Source: Paracoccaceae bacterium (lineage in GTDB: Bacteria; Pseudomonadota; Alphaproteobacteria; Rhodobacterales; Rhodobacteraceae). From it: a stretch of 64,000 nt of DNA. The notes beneath the pieces are model-generated. The model was not told where the DNA came from and did no database searches. It was given only the letters and a program-made list of their open reading frames with translations. Positions 33,229-42,255 of this stretch are shown piece after piece. The stretch's first letter is position 1, and the number at the start of each line of letters is the position of its first letter. The stretch lies in the NCBI GenBank assembly GCA_030758115.1, contig JANREX010000092.1, positions 1-64,000 of the forward strand, written 5' to 3'. A program made the translations under genes and the position numbers.

Positions 33229-33549
33229 GATGTGACCTCTCTGTCTGGTCCGCACCTTGCTTGGATGGTGCGGTCCGGTTCTGGTTGGTCTCCTCCGTGG
33301 GCCGACAGCTAGGCCGTGCCGCGCCGCAGGGGCAGGGGCAGCAGGCCGGGCGTCATGTCCTGAGGCAAAAATTGTATACAATTTTTGCTTATGCATGGGT
33401 AAAAGAATACAAATTGGGCAGCTTTTGAACCCCTCAGACGCGCCACTCGCCACGAAGGGCGCAATCGCCCCTGCGGAACGCACCGCTTTGGATTTGACAA
33501 CCCTGGGTCATGGCGACAGGCTGGCGGTCCCGTCATTGCCCTTTTCCGG
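33229..33549. other. 321-bp divergent intergenic region with a 24-bp palindrome
   Basis: This non-coding stretch separates the TRAP operon from the YhaO-like gene. It holds the palindrome at 33365-33388 and, 20 bp beyond it, a further half-site-like GAATACAAATT. A short upstream-like frame without homology covers 33420-33540. No RNA gene or strong terminator was seen. Confidence 0.6.
33365..33388. promoter_or_regulatory. perfect 24-bp palindrome, candidate GntR operator
   Basis: Half-site GCAAAAATTGTA is followed directly by its exact complement TACAATTTTTGC. The central ATTGTATACAAT is the kind of site bound by FCD-type GntR regulators. It lies 137 bp upstream of the TRAP binding-protein start, within the likely promoter region of that operon. 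A TTGTGCACAA relative lies in the leader of the GntR gene at 27126-27135. Confidence 0.7.
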
Positions 33550-34830
33550 ATGGACCTGCGCGTGCCCTACCGTTTCGTTCACACGGCCGACCTCCATCTC
33601 GATTCGCCGCTCAGGTCGCTGGCGCTGCGCGATCCGGCGCTGGCCGAGGTCATCGGCCATGCCAGCCGTGCCGTGTTCGAGCGGATCATCACGCTGTGCC
33701 TGGACGAACAGGTCGATGCCTTGCTGATCGCGGGCGATCTTTACGACGGGGCGCAAACCTCGATGAAGACGGCGCGTTTTCTGGCGCAGCAGCTCAGGCG
33801 GCTGGATGAGGCCGGGATCGAGACATTCATCATCCGGGGCAACCACGATGCCGAGGCGCGCATCACCGGGCAGTTGGTGCTGCCGCCCTCGGTGACCGTG
33901 TTCGGGGCCAGGGCAGGGCTGGAGCGGCGTGACAAGGGCGGTCTGCATCTTGCCATCCACGGCATCAGCTTTGCCCGACCCCATGCGCCCGAAAGCCTGC
34001 TGGAACGGTTCAAGGCGCCGGTGCCCGGCGCGGTCAATATCGGGATGATGCACACAAGCCTTGATGGATCGCCCGGTCACGACCCCTATGCGCCCTGCCG
34101 TCTGGCCGATCTGCAGGCAAGCGGGTTCGACTACTGGGCGCTGGGCCATATTCACGCCCGTGCGCATCACCCCGGCGCGGTTCATGTCGTCATGCCCGGC
34201 ATTCCGCAGGGCCGCGACATCGGCGAGGCCGGGGCGAAATCCGTGACGCTGGTCACCGTTGCGGATGATGGCCGCCTGACCGTCGAAGAGCGCAGCACCG
34301 CGATGGCCCGTTTCGCGCGGCTGGATGTGGCGCTGGACGAGGCGATGGACTGGCCGGGGATCGTGGCGGCGCTGGGCACGGCCTTGCGCGCCGCGCGCCG
34401 CGCCCATGCCGAGGATCATCTGGTGCTGCGTCCCGTGCTGACCGGGCGGACCGGGCTTTTGTGGCGGCTCAGGCGCGATCTGGGGCTGCTGCTGGAAGAG
34501 GCGCGGCTGACCGGCGAGGCGATCGGCACGCTCTGGATCGACGGGATTTCGGTCGAATGCAGCGATGTGCCGCGCGCCGATACCGCCGGTCCGCTGGCGG
34601 AACTCGGGCGCGCGGTCGCTGCGATGACAACGCCGCCGGCAACTGCGCCGGGCCCCGTCCTGACCGAGGCGGACGCGCTGATCGATACGCTGCTCAAGGC
34701 CTTGCCGCGCGATCTGCGCGACCTGCTGGGCGATGACCCGGCGGCGCAGAATGCGGCGCGCGATGCCCTTCTGCGCGAGGGCGCGGCCGAGGTCCTGGCG
34801 CATCTGCACGGGTTGGAGGATGACGCCTGA
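33550..34830 (+). CDS. SbcD/YhaO-like DNA repair exonuclease (metallophosphoesterase)
   Basis: A 426-residue calcineurin-like phosphoesterase. Metal motifs in order: HTADLHLDS (H11, D14, H16), IAGDLYDG, RGNHDAEA, MMHTS and GHIHAR. This is the Mre11/SbcD catalytic core; the arrangement HTADLHLDSPL and the partner gene fit YhaO of Bacillus more than E. coli SbcD. It should act as a Mn-dependent nuclease together with the coiled-coil ATPase encoded immediately downstream (1-bp TGATG overlap). ATG at 33550 has a weak ribosome site, so the start is less certain. Confidence 0.87.
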   Translation: MDLRVPYRFVHTADLHLDSPLRSLALRDPALAEVIGHASRAVFERIITLCLDEQVDALLIAGDLYDGAQTSMKTARFLAQQLRRLDEAGIETFIIRGNHDAEARITGQLVLPPSVTVFGARAGLERRDKGGLHLAIHGISFARPHAPESLLERFKAPVPGAVNIGMMHTSLDGSPGHDPYAPCRLADLQASGFDYWALGHIHARAHHPGAVHVVMPGIPQGRDIGEAGAKSVTLVTVADDGRLTVEERSTAMARFARLDVALDEAMDWPGIVAALGTALRAARRAHAEDHLVLRPVLTGRTGLLWRLRRDLGLLLEEARLTGEAIGTLWIDGISVECSDVPRADTAGPLAELGRAVAAMTTPPATAPGPVLTEADALIDTLLKALPRDLRDLLGDDPAAQNAARDALLREGAAEVLAHLHGLEDDA

Positions 34831-37800
34831 TGCGCCTGCACCGGCTTGATCTGACACGCTATGGCAAATTCACCGACCGCAGCCTCGATTTCGGGGAGCG
34901 GCCTGCGCAGGGGCCGGATTTCCATATCATCTACGGGCCGAACGAGGCCGGAAAATCCACCACGATGCAGGGCTGGCTTGACCTGCTCTATGGTATTCCC
35001 GCGCAAAGCCGGATGGATTTCCTGCATCCCTACGGCGCGATGCGGCTGGGTGCCTGCATCGAGGCGGGCGGCGATCGGCACGAGGTGATCCGCACCAAGG
35101 GGCGCACCGGCACGCTGACGGACCCCGCAGGCAACGCGATCCCCGAGGCGATGTTGCAGGGCATCCTGGGCGGGATCGACCGCGCGGGTTACGAGGCGAT
35201 GTTCAGCCTTGATGACGATACGCTGGAAAAGGGCGGTGAAAGCATCCTGTCCAGCCAGGGCGATCTGGGCCAGATGCTGTTTACCGCCTCCAGTGGCCTT
35301 GCCGAGATGGGACAGGCGCTGGACGATCTGCGCGGCCGTGCGCATGGCTTTTTCCGTCCGGCGGCGCGCAGCGGCGGGCTGGCCGATCTGAAAAAGGAAC
35401 TGGCCGCGCTGGACCAGGCGATCCAGGACAAGGACGTGGGCGCCCGCGAATACGCCACGCTGACGCAGGAGCGCGACAAGGCGCAGGAGGCATGGACCAC
35501 TGCGGATGCCACGCAGGCGCAGACGCTGCGACGGTTGCACGAGGTGGAACGCCTGCTGGCAGCCTTGCCGCTTGTGGTGCGGCTCAATCGGTTCGCGGCA
35601 GAATTGGCTGCCTTGCCGGTCGTGGCCCCGTTGCCCGAGGGGTGGGCGGATGAACTGGCAGAGCTGTGGCGCGATCATGGTCAGATCGCGGTCAGGATCG
35701 AGGAACAGGAGCGGCAGATCGCGGCGATGCAAGACGAGCTTGCGGCCACGATTGACGATCCCACGATGTTGGCGCAGGCCGATGCGATGGCGGCGGCAGA
35801 GGCGCTGAAGGCAGATCGTGACGGGGCGCTGCGCGATCTGCCCAACCGCCGCGCCGAGGCGGCCAGCCTGCAGGCGCAGATCGATCATCTTTTGCGCCGT
35901 CTTGGACATGCCGATGGTGATGCGGCGGGCTTGCTGGTGCCGGCCCCTTTGGCAGCTGATCTGCGGGCCCTGATGGAACGTCACTCGGGCGTGGTCGCGG
36001 CGCTGGACACCGCGCGCGAGGAAACACGCGCCGCCGCGCAGCGGCAGGCCGCGCTTGCCGCGGATGCCGGCGCTGATGACCCGGACCCGCCCGATCTGGC
36101 CCTGCTGGAGCAGATCGTTCAGGGGCTGGCGCGCAGCGATCCCCAATCCGCGCTGGAACGGGCGACGGCGGCCAGTCGCGCCGCAGCTGACAAGCGTGAC
36201 CTGGCGCTGGCGCGGCTTGCGCCCTGGCAGGGTGACGGGGCGGGGCTGGCGGGGCTGTCCGTGCCTGCGCCTGCCCAGATGCAGGCCTGGCGCCAAGGGC
36301 TGTCCGAAACCCGCCATGCCATCGAGCGCGCGCGCGCCGCGATCGCGCAGACTGCCGAGGACATGGCCCTTGTCGAGGCCGCTCTGGATGCGGCCACGGC
36401 CGCGGGGACGGTGACGGTCGAGCAGGCCGCCGAGGTCCGGGCGCGGCGCGAAAGGCTCTGGTCGGAGCATCGCGCCGCCCTGACGACGGACAGCGCCGAT
36501 CGTTTCGAGGCGGCGCTCAGGCAGGATGATCAGCTGGCCGCCGCCCAGGCTCGCGCCATGGCCGAGGCGCACCAGCGCACCGACGCGCACAGCCGTCTGG
36601 CGGCGCTTGCCGCAACGCTCGCGCGGCAGCAATCCCGGCATGACGATGCGCTGCAGGCCGACGCGCAGTTGCGCGCCGCACTGTCCGCCGCCGTGCCGCA
36701 GGGGTTGGACCCCGCGCTGCCGCTCGATGCGCTGGAAGACTGGATGCGCCGCCGCGAGGTGGCGCTCGAGGCCCATGAGGCCGCGCAGGCTGCAGCACGG
36801 GATGAACGCGCGGCGCAGGACAGGGTGCAGGCGGCCCAAGCCACGCTGGGTGCGGCCTTGTCGGCTTGCGGTCATCAGGCTGCGGCGGATGCGCCACTGG
36901 AGGTGCTGATGCTCCAGGCACGGCTGATGCTGGACCGGGTCCGCGATCAGGCGGCGCAGGCTGCGGCAAGGGCCGCTGCGGCCAACGACCTGGCGCGGCG
37001 GCAGGCGGCCGAGGCACGGGCCGAGGCCGCCATGCAGGCCTGGCAGGCCGATTGGCAGGCGGCCTGTGCGCAGACCGCGCTTGGCGATGCGGGGCAGACC
37101 GTCGCCGCGATGGGCGAGGCGCTGGACCTGTTGCAGCAGCTTGACCGGCATTGGACCGCGCTGGGCCAGTTGAAGGACCGGATCGCCAAGATGGAGGGCA
37201 ATTGCGCGGCGTTCGATGCGGCCATGGCCGATCTGGCGCGGGCTTTGGGTCTGCCTGCCGATGACGGCGCAGCGCTCTGGCCCGGATTGCGCGACAGGCT
37301 TCAGGCGGCGCGGGAGGGGCAGGTCCAGGGCGGACGGCTGCGTCAACGGTTGCAGGAGGCCGCGCGCCTTGCGGATGGCCTGGCGCAGACACAGGCCAGG
37401 CATGTCGCGCGGCTTGACGAGATGTGCGCGCATTTTGGCGGCATCGGCGCCGAGGCCTTGCAACAGGCCGTGGCGCAGGCGCAGCGGCGCGACGATCTGC
37501 TGGCGCAGCGCGACCAGTTGGCCCGCGATATCTGCGAAACGATGGGCACGGATCAGCTTGACCAGGCGGTGGCCGCGCTTGACGGGCTGGACCGGCCGGC
37601 GCTGGCGGCGGAACGCGACGGGCTGAGTGCTACACAGGCGCAGCAGGCGCAGGCATTGCAGGCGCTTTATGCGACCCTGTCACAGGCGCGGGCGCGCCTT
37701 GATGCCGTTGGCGGCGATGATGCCGTGGCCCGCTTGCAGGCGGCGCGCCAGACCCTGCTGCTGCAGATCGCGGATGCGGCGCGCGGGTTCTTGCGGCTGC

Positions 37801-38258
37801 GGCTTGGCGCGATGGCGGTGGATCATGCGTTGCAGGGCTACCGCGACACCCATCGCAGCGCGATGATGCGGCGCGCCTCGGAGGCGTTCCGCACGATCAC
37901 GCGGGGCGAATACAGCGGCCTTGCCGCCCAGCCCGAGGCCGAGCGCGAGGTGCTGGTGGCGATCGGCGCGGAAGGCGGATCGAAGCTGGCGCGGGATCTG
38001 TCCAAGGGAACGCGGTTCCAGCTGTATCTGGCGCTGCGCGTGGCGGGCTATCATGAAATTGCGGGGGCCAGAACGACGGTGCCCTTCATCGCCGATGACA
38101 TCATGGAAACCTTCGATGACGATCGCGCCGCCGAGACATTTTCGCTGCTGGCCGACATGGCTTGCGCAGGGCAGGTGATTTACCTGACGCATCATCGGCA
38201 TCTGTGCGACATTGCCCGGAACGTCTGTCCCCCGGTCCGCATCCACGCGCTGGGCTGA
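34830..38258 (+). CDS. SbcC/YhaN-like coiled-coil AAA ATPase
   Basis: A 1142-residue Rad50/SMC-type ATPase. Walker A is GPNEAGKST (36-44). The N-terminal YhaN domain is followed by long Ala/Gln/Arg-rich coiled coils, and the C-terminal half carries the signature-like LSKGTRFQLYLALRVA, the Walker B segment VPFIADDIMETFDD and the D/H-loop LTHHRHL. No CxxC zinc hook is present in the coiled-coil middle, unlike Rad50/SbcC. It forms a nuclease-ATPase pair with the upstream metallophosphoesterase, for DNA end processing or recombination. Length is close to known YhaN-type proteins. Confidence 0.87.
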   Translation: MRLHRLDLTRYGKFTDRSLDFGERPAQGPDFHIIYGPNEAGKSTTMQGWLDLLYGIPAQSRMDFLHPYGAMRLGACIEAGGDRHEVIRTKGRTGTLTDPAGNAIPEAMLQGILGGIDRAGYEAMFSLDDDTLEKGGESILSSQGDLGQMLFTASSGLAEMGQALDDLRGRAHGFFRPAARSGGLADLKKELAALDQAIQDKDVGAREYATLTQERDKAQEAWTTADATQAQTLRRLHEVERLLAALPLVVRLNRFAAELAALPVVAPLPEGWADELAELWRDHGQIAVRIEEQERQIAAMQDELAATIDDPTMLAQADAMAAAEALKADRDGALRDLPNRRAEAASLQAQIDHLLRRLGHADGDAAGLLVPAPLAADLRALMERHSGVVAALDTAREETRAAAQRQAALAADAGADDPDPPDLALLEQIVQGLARSDPQSALERATAASRAAADKRDLALARLAPWQGDGAGLAGLSVPAPAQMQAWRQGLSETRHAIERARAAIAQTAEDMALVEAALDAATAAGTVTVEQAAEVRARRERLWSEHRAALTTDSADRFEAALRQDDQLAAAQARAMAEAHQRTDAHSRLAALAATLARQQSRHDDALQADAQLRAALSAAVPQGLDPALPLDALEDWMRRREVALEAHEAAQAAARDERAAQDRVQAAQATLGAALSACGHQAAADAPLEVLMLQARLMLDRVRDQAAQAAARAAAANDLARRQAAEARAEAAMQAWQADWQAACAQTALGDAGQTVAAMGEALDLLQQLDRHWTALGQLKDRIAKMEGNCAAFDAAMADLARALGLPADDGAALWPGLRDRLQAAREGQVQGGRLRQRLQEAARLADGLAQTQARHVARLDEMCAHFGGIGAEALQQAVAQAQRRDDLLAQRDQLARDICETMGTDQLDQAVAALDGLDRPALAAERDGLSATQAQQAQALQALYATLSQARARLDAVGGDDAVARLQAARQTLLLQIADAARGFLRLRLGAMAVDHALQGYRDTHRSAMMRRASEAFRTITRGEYSGLAAQPEAEREVLVAIGAEGGSKLARDLSKGTRFQLYLALRVAGYHEIAGARTTVPFIADDIMETFDDDRAAETFSLLADMACAGQVIYLTHHRHLCDIARNVCPPVRIHALG

Positions 38259-38270
38259 CCCCTTCGGCAT

Positions 38271-38299
38271 GGATATTTGCAGCAAGAAGAAACAGGGCG
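38271..38299 (+). repeat. intergenic repeat copy D
   Basis: Reads GGATATTTGCAGCAAGAAGA then AACAGGGCG, just after the YhaN-like stop. It matches copy C (53263-53291, minus strand) at 28 of 29 positions by direct comparison. Confidence 0.75.
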
Positions 38300-38333
38300 T
38301 CGCGACAGCGCCACTGGAAATGCCGTGATGGCG

Positions 38334-39389
38334 TCAGGGTTGGGAAAGGATCGCCTCGGCCGTGATCTGGCCTGCATCCAGCGCACCTTCGATCAGGCCG
38401 GGGCTGCGGGTGGATGTCTCGGAGACGGCCAGGTGCAGGCGACCGCCCATGTGGGGCTGGCGCAGGATCGCGGGGGGCAGGTCCGGATGGGTGCCCGCAT
38501 GATCGGCCGGGGTGCAGATCAGCGGGTCGCGCGACCAGTCCTGGATCGTGATGCTCTGGGGGTTGCCGGCGTCCGGGCCAAGGCAGCGGGCGAGTTGCGC
38601 GCGGATTGCGGCCTTCAGCGCGGCGGGATCGCGTGCGGCAGGTGGCAGGCCGACAAAGCCGAAGAGTGCGGCCTGCCCGCCGGCGCTGCTGTGGTCATGC
38701 ACCTCGGTCAGCGGGCCGATGCGGCTGGCGATCCGGCCTGACAGGCCCTGCGCGCGCCAGAACGCGCGATCATAGAGCATCACCGCCTTGGCCTGCCCGG
38801 CCATCCATGTGGGCGTGGCGCGCATGGCCTGCAGCAGGGCGGCGGGGGCATCGGGCATGGCGATGCCGGCGGCGGCGACACGCAGGGGCGTGGCCAGCAC
38901 CACCTGCAAGGCGGTTGTCTGTCGCCCGGTGTCATCGGTCAGGATCAGCCCGTCGATCGCGCTTTCGATCCGGGTGATGCGGCGGCCCAGTCGCAGGGCC
39001 GCGTCAGGCAATCCGGCGGCCATGGCCTGCACCATCGCGGCGGGACCGCCCACGATCCGTACCATGCCATCCTGACCGGGCAGCGGCGCGCGGACCGGCG
39101 CCGGGTGATAACCTTCGATCACGGCGTCGCCATCGTTGGCCTGCCCAAAGCTGGCAAGACCCAGCCTGTCCAGCCAACTGGCCACGACCGGCTGATGCGG
39201 GGGCCAGACCCATGTCGGCCCCAGGTCGGCCAGCGCCGTCCCATCCGCGTCGCGCAGGGCATGGATACGCCCGCCGATGCGATCGGCCGCGTCAATCACC
39301 GTGACGGTCGCACCCCGCCCGTGCAGCACATGCGCGCAGGTCAGCCCGGCCAGGCCTGCGCCGATGATGGCGATGTCGGTGGTCTGCAT
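38334..39389 (-). CDS. FAD-dependent amine oxidase-like protein
   Basis: A 351-residue flavoprotein. The dinucleotide-binding motif is [12 protein letters not shown] (9-20), followed by [12 protein letters not shown] (the GG doublet), and the C-terminal FAD motif [34 protein letters not shown]. This is the flavin monoamine oxidase fold, shorter than usual (about 450 residues) in the substrate domain. It should oxidise an amine or be a related desaturase. ATG at 39389 starts the Rossmann domain directly. It diverges from phnC and is convergent with the YhaN-like gene; no functional link to either is evident. Confidence 0.83.
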   Translation of the reverse strand: MQTTDIAIIGAGLAGLTCAHVLHGRGATVTVIDAADRIGGRIHALRDADGTALADLGPTWVWPPHQPVVASWLDRLGLASFGQANDGDAVIEGYHPAPVRAPLPGQDGMVRIVGGPAAMVQAMAAGLPDAALRLGRRITRIESAIDGLILTDDTGRQTTALQVVLATPLRVAAAGIAMPDAPAALLQAMRATPTWMAGQAKAVMLYDRAFWRAQGLSGRIASRIGPLTEVHDHSSAGGQAALFGFVGLPPAARDPAALKAAIRAQLARCLGPDAGNPQSITIQDWSRDPLICTPADHAGTHPDLPPAILRQPHMGGRLHLAVSETSTRSPGLIEGALDAGQITAEAILSQP

Positions 39390-39524
39390 GAGGTTCTGCC
39401 CTTTCGCGGCGGGCGGCGTATCGGGCCGCACCCTGCGCCCTCCTTTACAAAAGTTTCACATGATCGCAACAAATCGGTCGCGCAGCCGTCCTATTCGGGT
39501 TCCCAGACCGCAAGGGGGACTGAC

Positions 39525-40355
39525 ATGTTTGCCGTCAAGAAGCTGACCAAGCGTTTCGGCGCGAATACGGCCTGCGATAACGTGAGCTTTTCGGTATCCG
39601 AGCCGAAGATGATCGGGATCATCGGCCGTTCGGGGGCCGGCAAGTCCACGCTGCTGCGCATGCTGAACCGCCTGACCGATGCCACGTCGGGCGAGGTGCT
39701 TTACCAGGATCGCGACATCCTGACCCTGAACGGCGCCCGGAAGCGCGCCTGGCAGTCGGATTGCGCGATGATCTTTCAGCAGTTCAACCTTGTCCCGCGC
39801 ATGGATGTGGTCAGCAACGTCCTGCACGGCACGCTCAATCGCCGCTCGACCCTGGCGACGCTGTTCAATCTTTATCCGGCCTCGGACATCGCGCAGGCAA
39901 TCGCCATCCTCGATCGTCTGGGCATTGCCGATCATGCGCCCAAGCGCGCCGAGGCCCTGTCGGGTGGCCAGCAGCAGCGCGTGGCGATCGCCCGCGCCCT
40001 GATGCAGGACCCGCAGATCATCCTGGCGGATGAACCCATCGCCAGCCTTGACCCGATGAACGCCCAGGTCGTCATGGAGGCGCTGCGCCGCATCCACGAG
40101 GAAGATGGCCGCATGGTCATCGCCAACCTGCACACGCTGGATACCGCGCGGCGCTATTGCGACCGCGTGATCGGCATGCGCGATGGGCGCGTTGTCTTCG
40201 ATGGCACGCCCGAGCAACTGACGACGGGCGCGGCCCGCGACATCTATGGCGCCGACGCCAGCTTCAGCGAAGAGGCCACCAGCACCAGCATCGAGGCGCT
40301 GGCGCGCAGCGAAGCCGCTGCCCGCGCCATTCGCGAGGCCGAGGCCGCCGTCTGA
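39525..40355 (+). CDS. phnC: phosphonate ABC transporter ATP-binding protein PhnC
   Basis: A 276-residue ATPase with Walker [10 protein letters not shown], signature [15 protein letters not shown] and Walker [14 protein letters not shown]. The segment [18 protein letters not shown] and the [21 protein letters not shown] block are typical of PhnC. ATG at 39525 follows GGGGGAC; the frame opens 140 codons earlier without homology. It is the first gene of phnC-phnD-phnE-phnE, which imports phosphonates for the C-P lyase. Confidence 0.94.
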   Translation: MFAVKKLTKRFGANTACDNVSFSVSEPKMIGIIGRSGAGKSTLLRMLNRLTDATSGEVLYQDRDILTLNGARKRAWQSDCAMIFQQFNLVPRMDVVSNVLHGTLNRRSTLATLFNLYPASDIAQAIAILDRLGIADHAPKRAEALSGGQQQRVAIARALMQDPQIILADEPIASLDPMNAQVVMEALRRIHEEDGRMVIANLHTLDTARRYCDRVIGMRDGRVVFDGTPEQLTTGAARDIYGADASFSEEATSTSIEALARSEAAARAIREAEAAV

Positions 40356-40375
40356 CATCCGAAACCTGAAACCCG

Positions 40376-40398
40376 CCCCCGTCGCCACCGCGCGGGGG
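40376..40398 (+). promoter_or_regulatory. stem-loop between phnC and phnD
   Basis: CCCCCG and CGGGGG form a 6-bp GC stem with an 11-nt loop in the 63-bp phnC-phnD gap, before the CGGAGAGACCC ribosome site. It may protect the abundant phnD message. Confidence 0.4.
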
Positions 40399-40418
40399 TT
40401 TGCAAACCGGAGAGACCC

Positions 40419-41321
40419 ATGAAGAAAATCATCGCAGCCATCGTGGCCACCACCGCCCTGGTCAGCCCTGCCATCGCGCAGGACCAGATCACCGAATTCC
40501 GCATCGGCATCCTGGGCGGCGAGAACGCACAGGACCGCATGACCTCGAACGAGTGCTTCCGCGCCAAGACCGAGGCCCTGCTGGGTGTTCCCACCAAGCT
40601 GTTCACGCCCGCCGATTATGACGGTGTGATCCAGGGCCTGCTGGGCGGCACGATCGACCTGGCCTGGCTGGGTGCCTCGGCCTATGCCAAGACCTACCTG
40701 ACCGATCCCGAAGCGGTCGAGCCGGTGCTGGTCAAGGTCAATGTGGACGGCTCTTACGGCTATCACTCGATCGGGTTCGCCCGCGCCGACAGCGGCATCA
40801 CCTCGCTTGAGGATCTGAAGGGCAAGGTCTTTGCCTTCGGTGATCCGAACTCGACCAGCGGTTACCTGATCCCGTCGATCGAGATCCCCGAAGCGACCGG
40901 CGCCAGCATGGAATCGGGCGATTATTTCGGCGAGGTCCGTTTCGTGGGCGGCCATGAGCAGACCATCGTCGCCGTGGCCAATGGCGATGTGGATGGCGGC
41001 GTGACCTGGGCCGATGGCCTGGGCGCATGGGAAGACGGCTACAACTCGGGCGCGCTGCGCAAGGCGTCGGACGCGGGCCTGGTCGACATGAACGACCTGG
41101 TCGAGATCTGGAAGTCGAAGCCGATCCCGGAAGGCCCCGTCGTGCTGCGCACGGCCCTGCCCGAGCGCGTGAAACTGGACATGATCGGGCTGATGGCCTC
41201 GATGCCCTACATGGACAAGGAATGCGCCTACAACTTCATGGCGGGTGAAGCGCTGGGCATGATGCCGATCAACCATGACGCCTACCTGTCGATCATCGAG
41301 GCACGCAAGTCCAAGATGTGA
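40419..41321 (+). CDS. phnD: phosphonate ABC transporter substrate-binding protein PhnD
   Basis: A 300-residue periplasmic protein with signal peptide MKKIIAAIVATTALVSPAIAQ and a mature N-terminus DQITEFRIGILGGENAQDRM. PhnD features include LLGGTIDLAWLGASAYAK, DSGITSLEDLKGKVFAFGDPNSTSGYLIP, VRFVGGHEQTIVAVANGDVDGGVTWADGL and IPEGPVVLRTALP. It binds alkyl- or aminoalkylphosphonates for transport. It is followed by a strong stem-loop with a U tract. Confidence 0.94.
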   Translation: MKKIIAAIVATTALVSPAIAQDQITEFRIGILGGENAQDRMTSNECFRAKTEALLGVPTKLFTPADYDGVIQGLLGGTIDLAWLGASAYAKTYLTDPEAVEPVLVKVNVDGSYGYHSIGFARADSGITSLEDLKGKVFAFGDPNSTSGYLIPSIEIPEATGASMESGDYFGEVRFVGGHEQTIVAVANGDVDGGVTWADGLGAWEDGYNSGALRKASDAGLVDMNDLVEIWKSKPIPEGPVVLRTALPERVKLDMIGLMASMPYMDKECAYNFMAGEALGMMPINHDAYLSIIEARKSKM

Positions 41322-41339
41322 TCGCGCGGACGATACCGG

Positions 41340-41371
41340 CCGGGCCCTGACACGGGGCCCGGTTTCTTTTT
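41340..41371 (+). terminator. Rho-independent terminator/attenuator after phnD
   Basis: CCGGGCCC and GGGCCCGG form a perfect 8-bp GC stem with a 7-nt loop, followed by TTTCTTTTT. It lies between phnD and phnE in a continuous operon, so it probably attenuates permease expression relative to the binding protein. Confidence 0.8.
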
Positions 41372-41386
41372 GCCGGGAGCAGACGA

Positions 41387-42253
41387 ATGGCAGATGTGAT
41401 CACCGCAACAGGCCCGACCACGCAGCGCGTGCAGGACAGCTACATGCAGATGGTGCGCCGCAAACGGATGTATGGCGGCATCATGATGGCGCTGTTCGTG
41501 GCGCTGATGGTGTCGGGTTTCATGCTGGCAGACAGCCGCAACGCCGGCGGGTTCTGGTCCGGCATCGGCAATATCTTCCAGTTCCCGTCCGAGGTTCTGG
41601 CCGAGGCGGGCGAGAAGATCGCGCTTCTGCCCGGCCTGATGGTGAAATTCCTGCCCTCGCTGATCGAGACGATCAACATCGCCGCGGCCTCGACCCTGCT
41701 GGGGGCGCTTGCGGCCATCGTGCTGTCGCTCTTGTCGACCCGCGGGCTTGCCTTGTGGCCCGCGTTGATCCCGGTGTTCCGGCGGCTGATGGACATGATG
41801 CGCGCCATCCCCGAGATCGTGATCGCGCTGGTGCTGATCTTCATCATGGGGGCAGGCCCGGTGCCCGCGATGATCGCGATTGCGATCCACACCGCAGGCG
41901 CGCTGGGCAAACTGTTTTCCGAGGTGAACGAGAACGCCAGCCTCAAGCCCGTGGAGGGGCTGCAATCGGTGGGCGCGCGCTGGTCGCAGCGCATGGTGCT
42001 GGGCGTGGTCCCGCAGGTGGCGCCCAACTACCTGAGCTATGGATTGCTGCGGTTCGAGATCAATATCCGCGCCTCGGCGATCCTGGGTTTCGTGGGGTCG
42101 GGCGGGATCGGCTATGACCTCAAGAACGCCTTCAGCTGGGGGCAGGGCCGCTATGACGAGGTGGCGGCGATCTTTCTGCTGCTGTTCGGCACGATCGTCT
42201 TTTTCGATCAGCTGTCGGGCCATTATCGCAACAAACTGGTGGGGCGGGTCTGA
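41387..42253 (+). CDS. phnE: phosphonate ABC transporter permease PhnE (first)
   Basis: A 288-residue permease with an N-terminal span (MYGGIMMALFVALMVSGFML) and the MetI-like core LPSLIETINIAAASTLLGALAAIVLSLLSTRGL. The EAA region is VNENASLKPVEGLQSVGARWSQRMVLGVVPQVAPNY. It ends LLFGTIVFFDQLSGHYRNKLVGRV. It pairs with the second PhnE encoded 2 bp downstream. The TTTTTGCCGGGAGC stretch before ATG provides the ribosome site. Confidence 0.93.
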   Translation: MADVITATGPTTQRVQDSYMQMVRRKRMYGGIMMALFVALMVSGFMLADSRNAGGFWSGIGNIFQFPSEVLAEAGEKIALLPGLMVKFLPSLIETINIAAASTLLGALAAIVLSLLSTRGLALWPALIPVFRRLMDMMRAIPEIVIALVLIFIMGAGPVPAMIAIAIHTAGALGKLFSEVNENASLKPVEGLQSVGARWSQRMVLGVVPQVAPNYLSYGLLRFEINIRASAILGFVGSGGIGYDLKNAFSWGQGRYDEVAAIFLLLFGTIVFFDQLSGHYRNKLVGRV

Positions 42254-42255
42254 TC

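Noticed and set aside
34416-37463. 1015-codon open frame on the minus strand opposite the YhaN-like gene
   Set aside because: It lies wholly antisense to the YhaO/YhaN genes, has an unnatural Arg/Gln/His-rich composition and no family motif. The long frame is a by-product of high-GC codon use.
39436-39475. Possible Pho box upstream of phnC (TTTACAAAAGTTTCACA)
   Set aside because: Only a few positions fit the CTGTCAT-N4-CTGTCAT consensus in any register, too weak to annotate.
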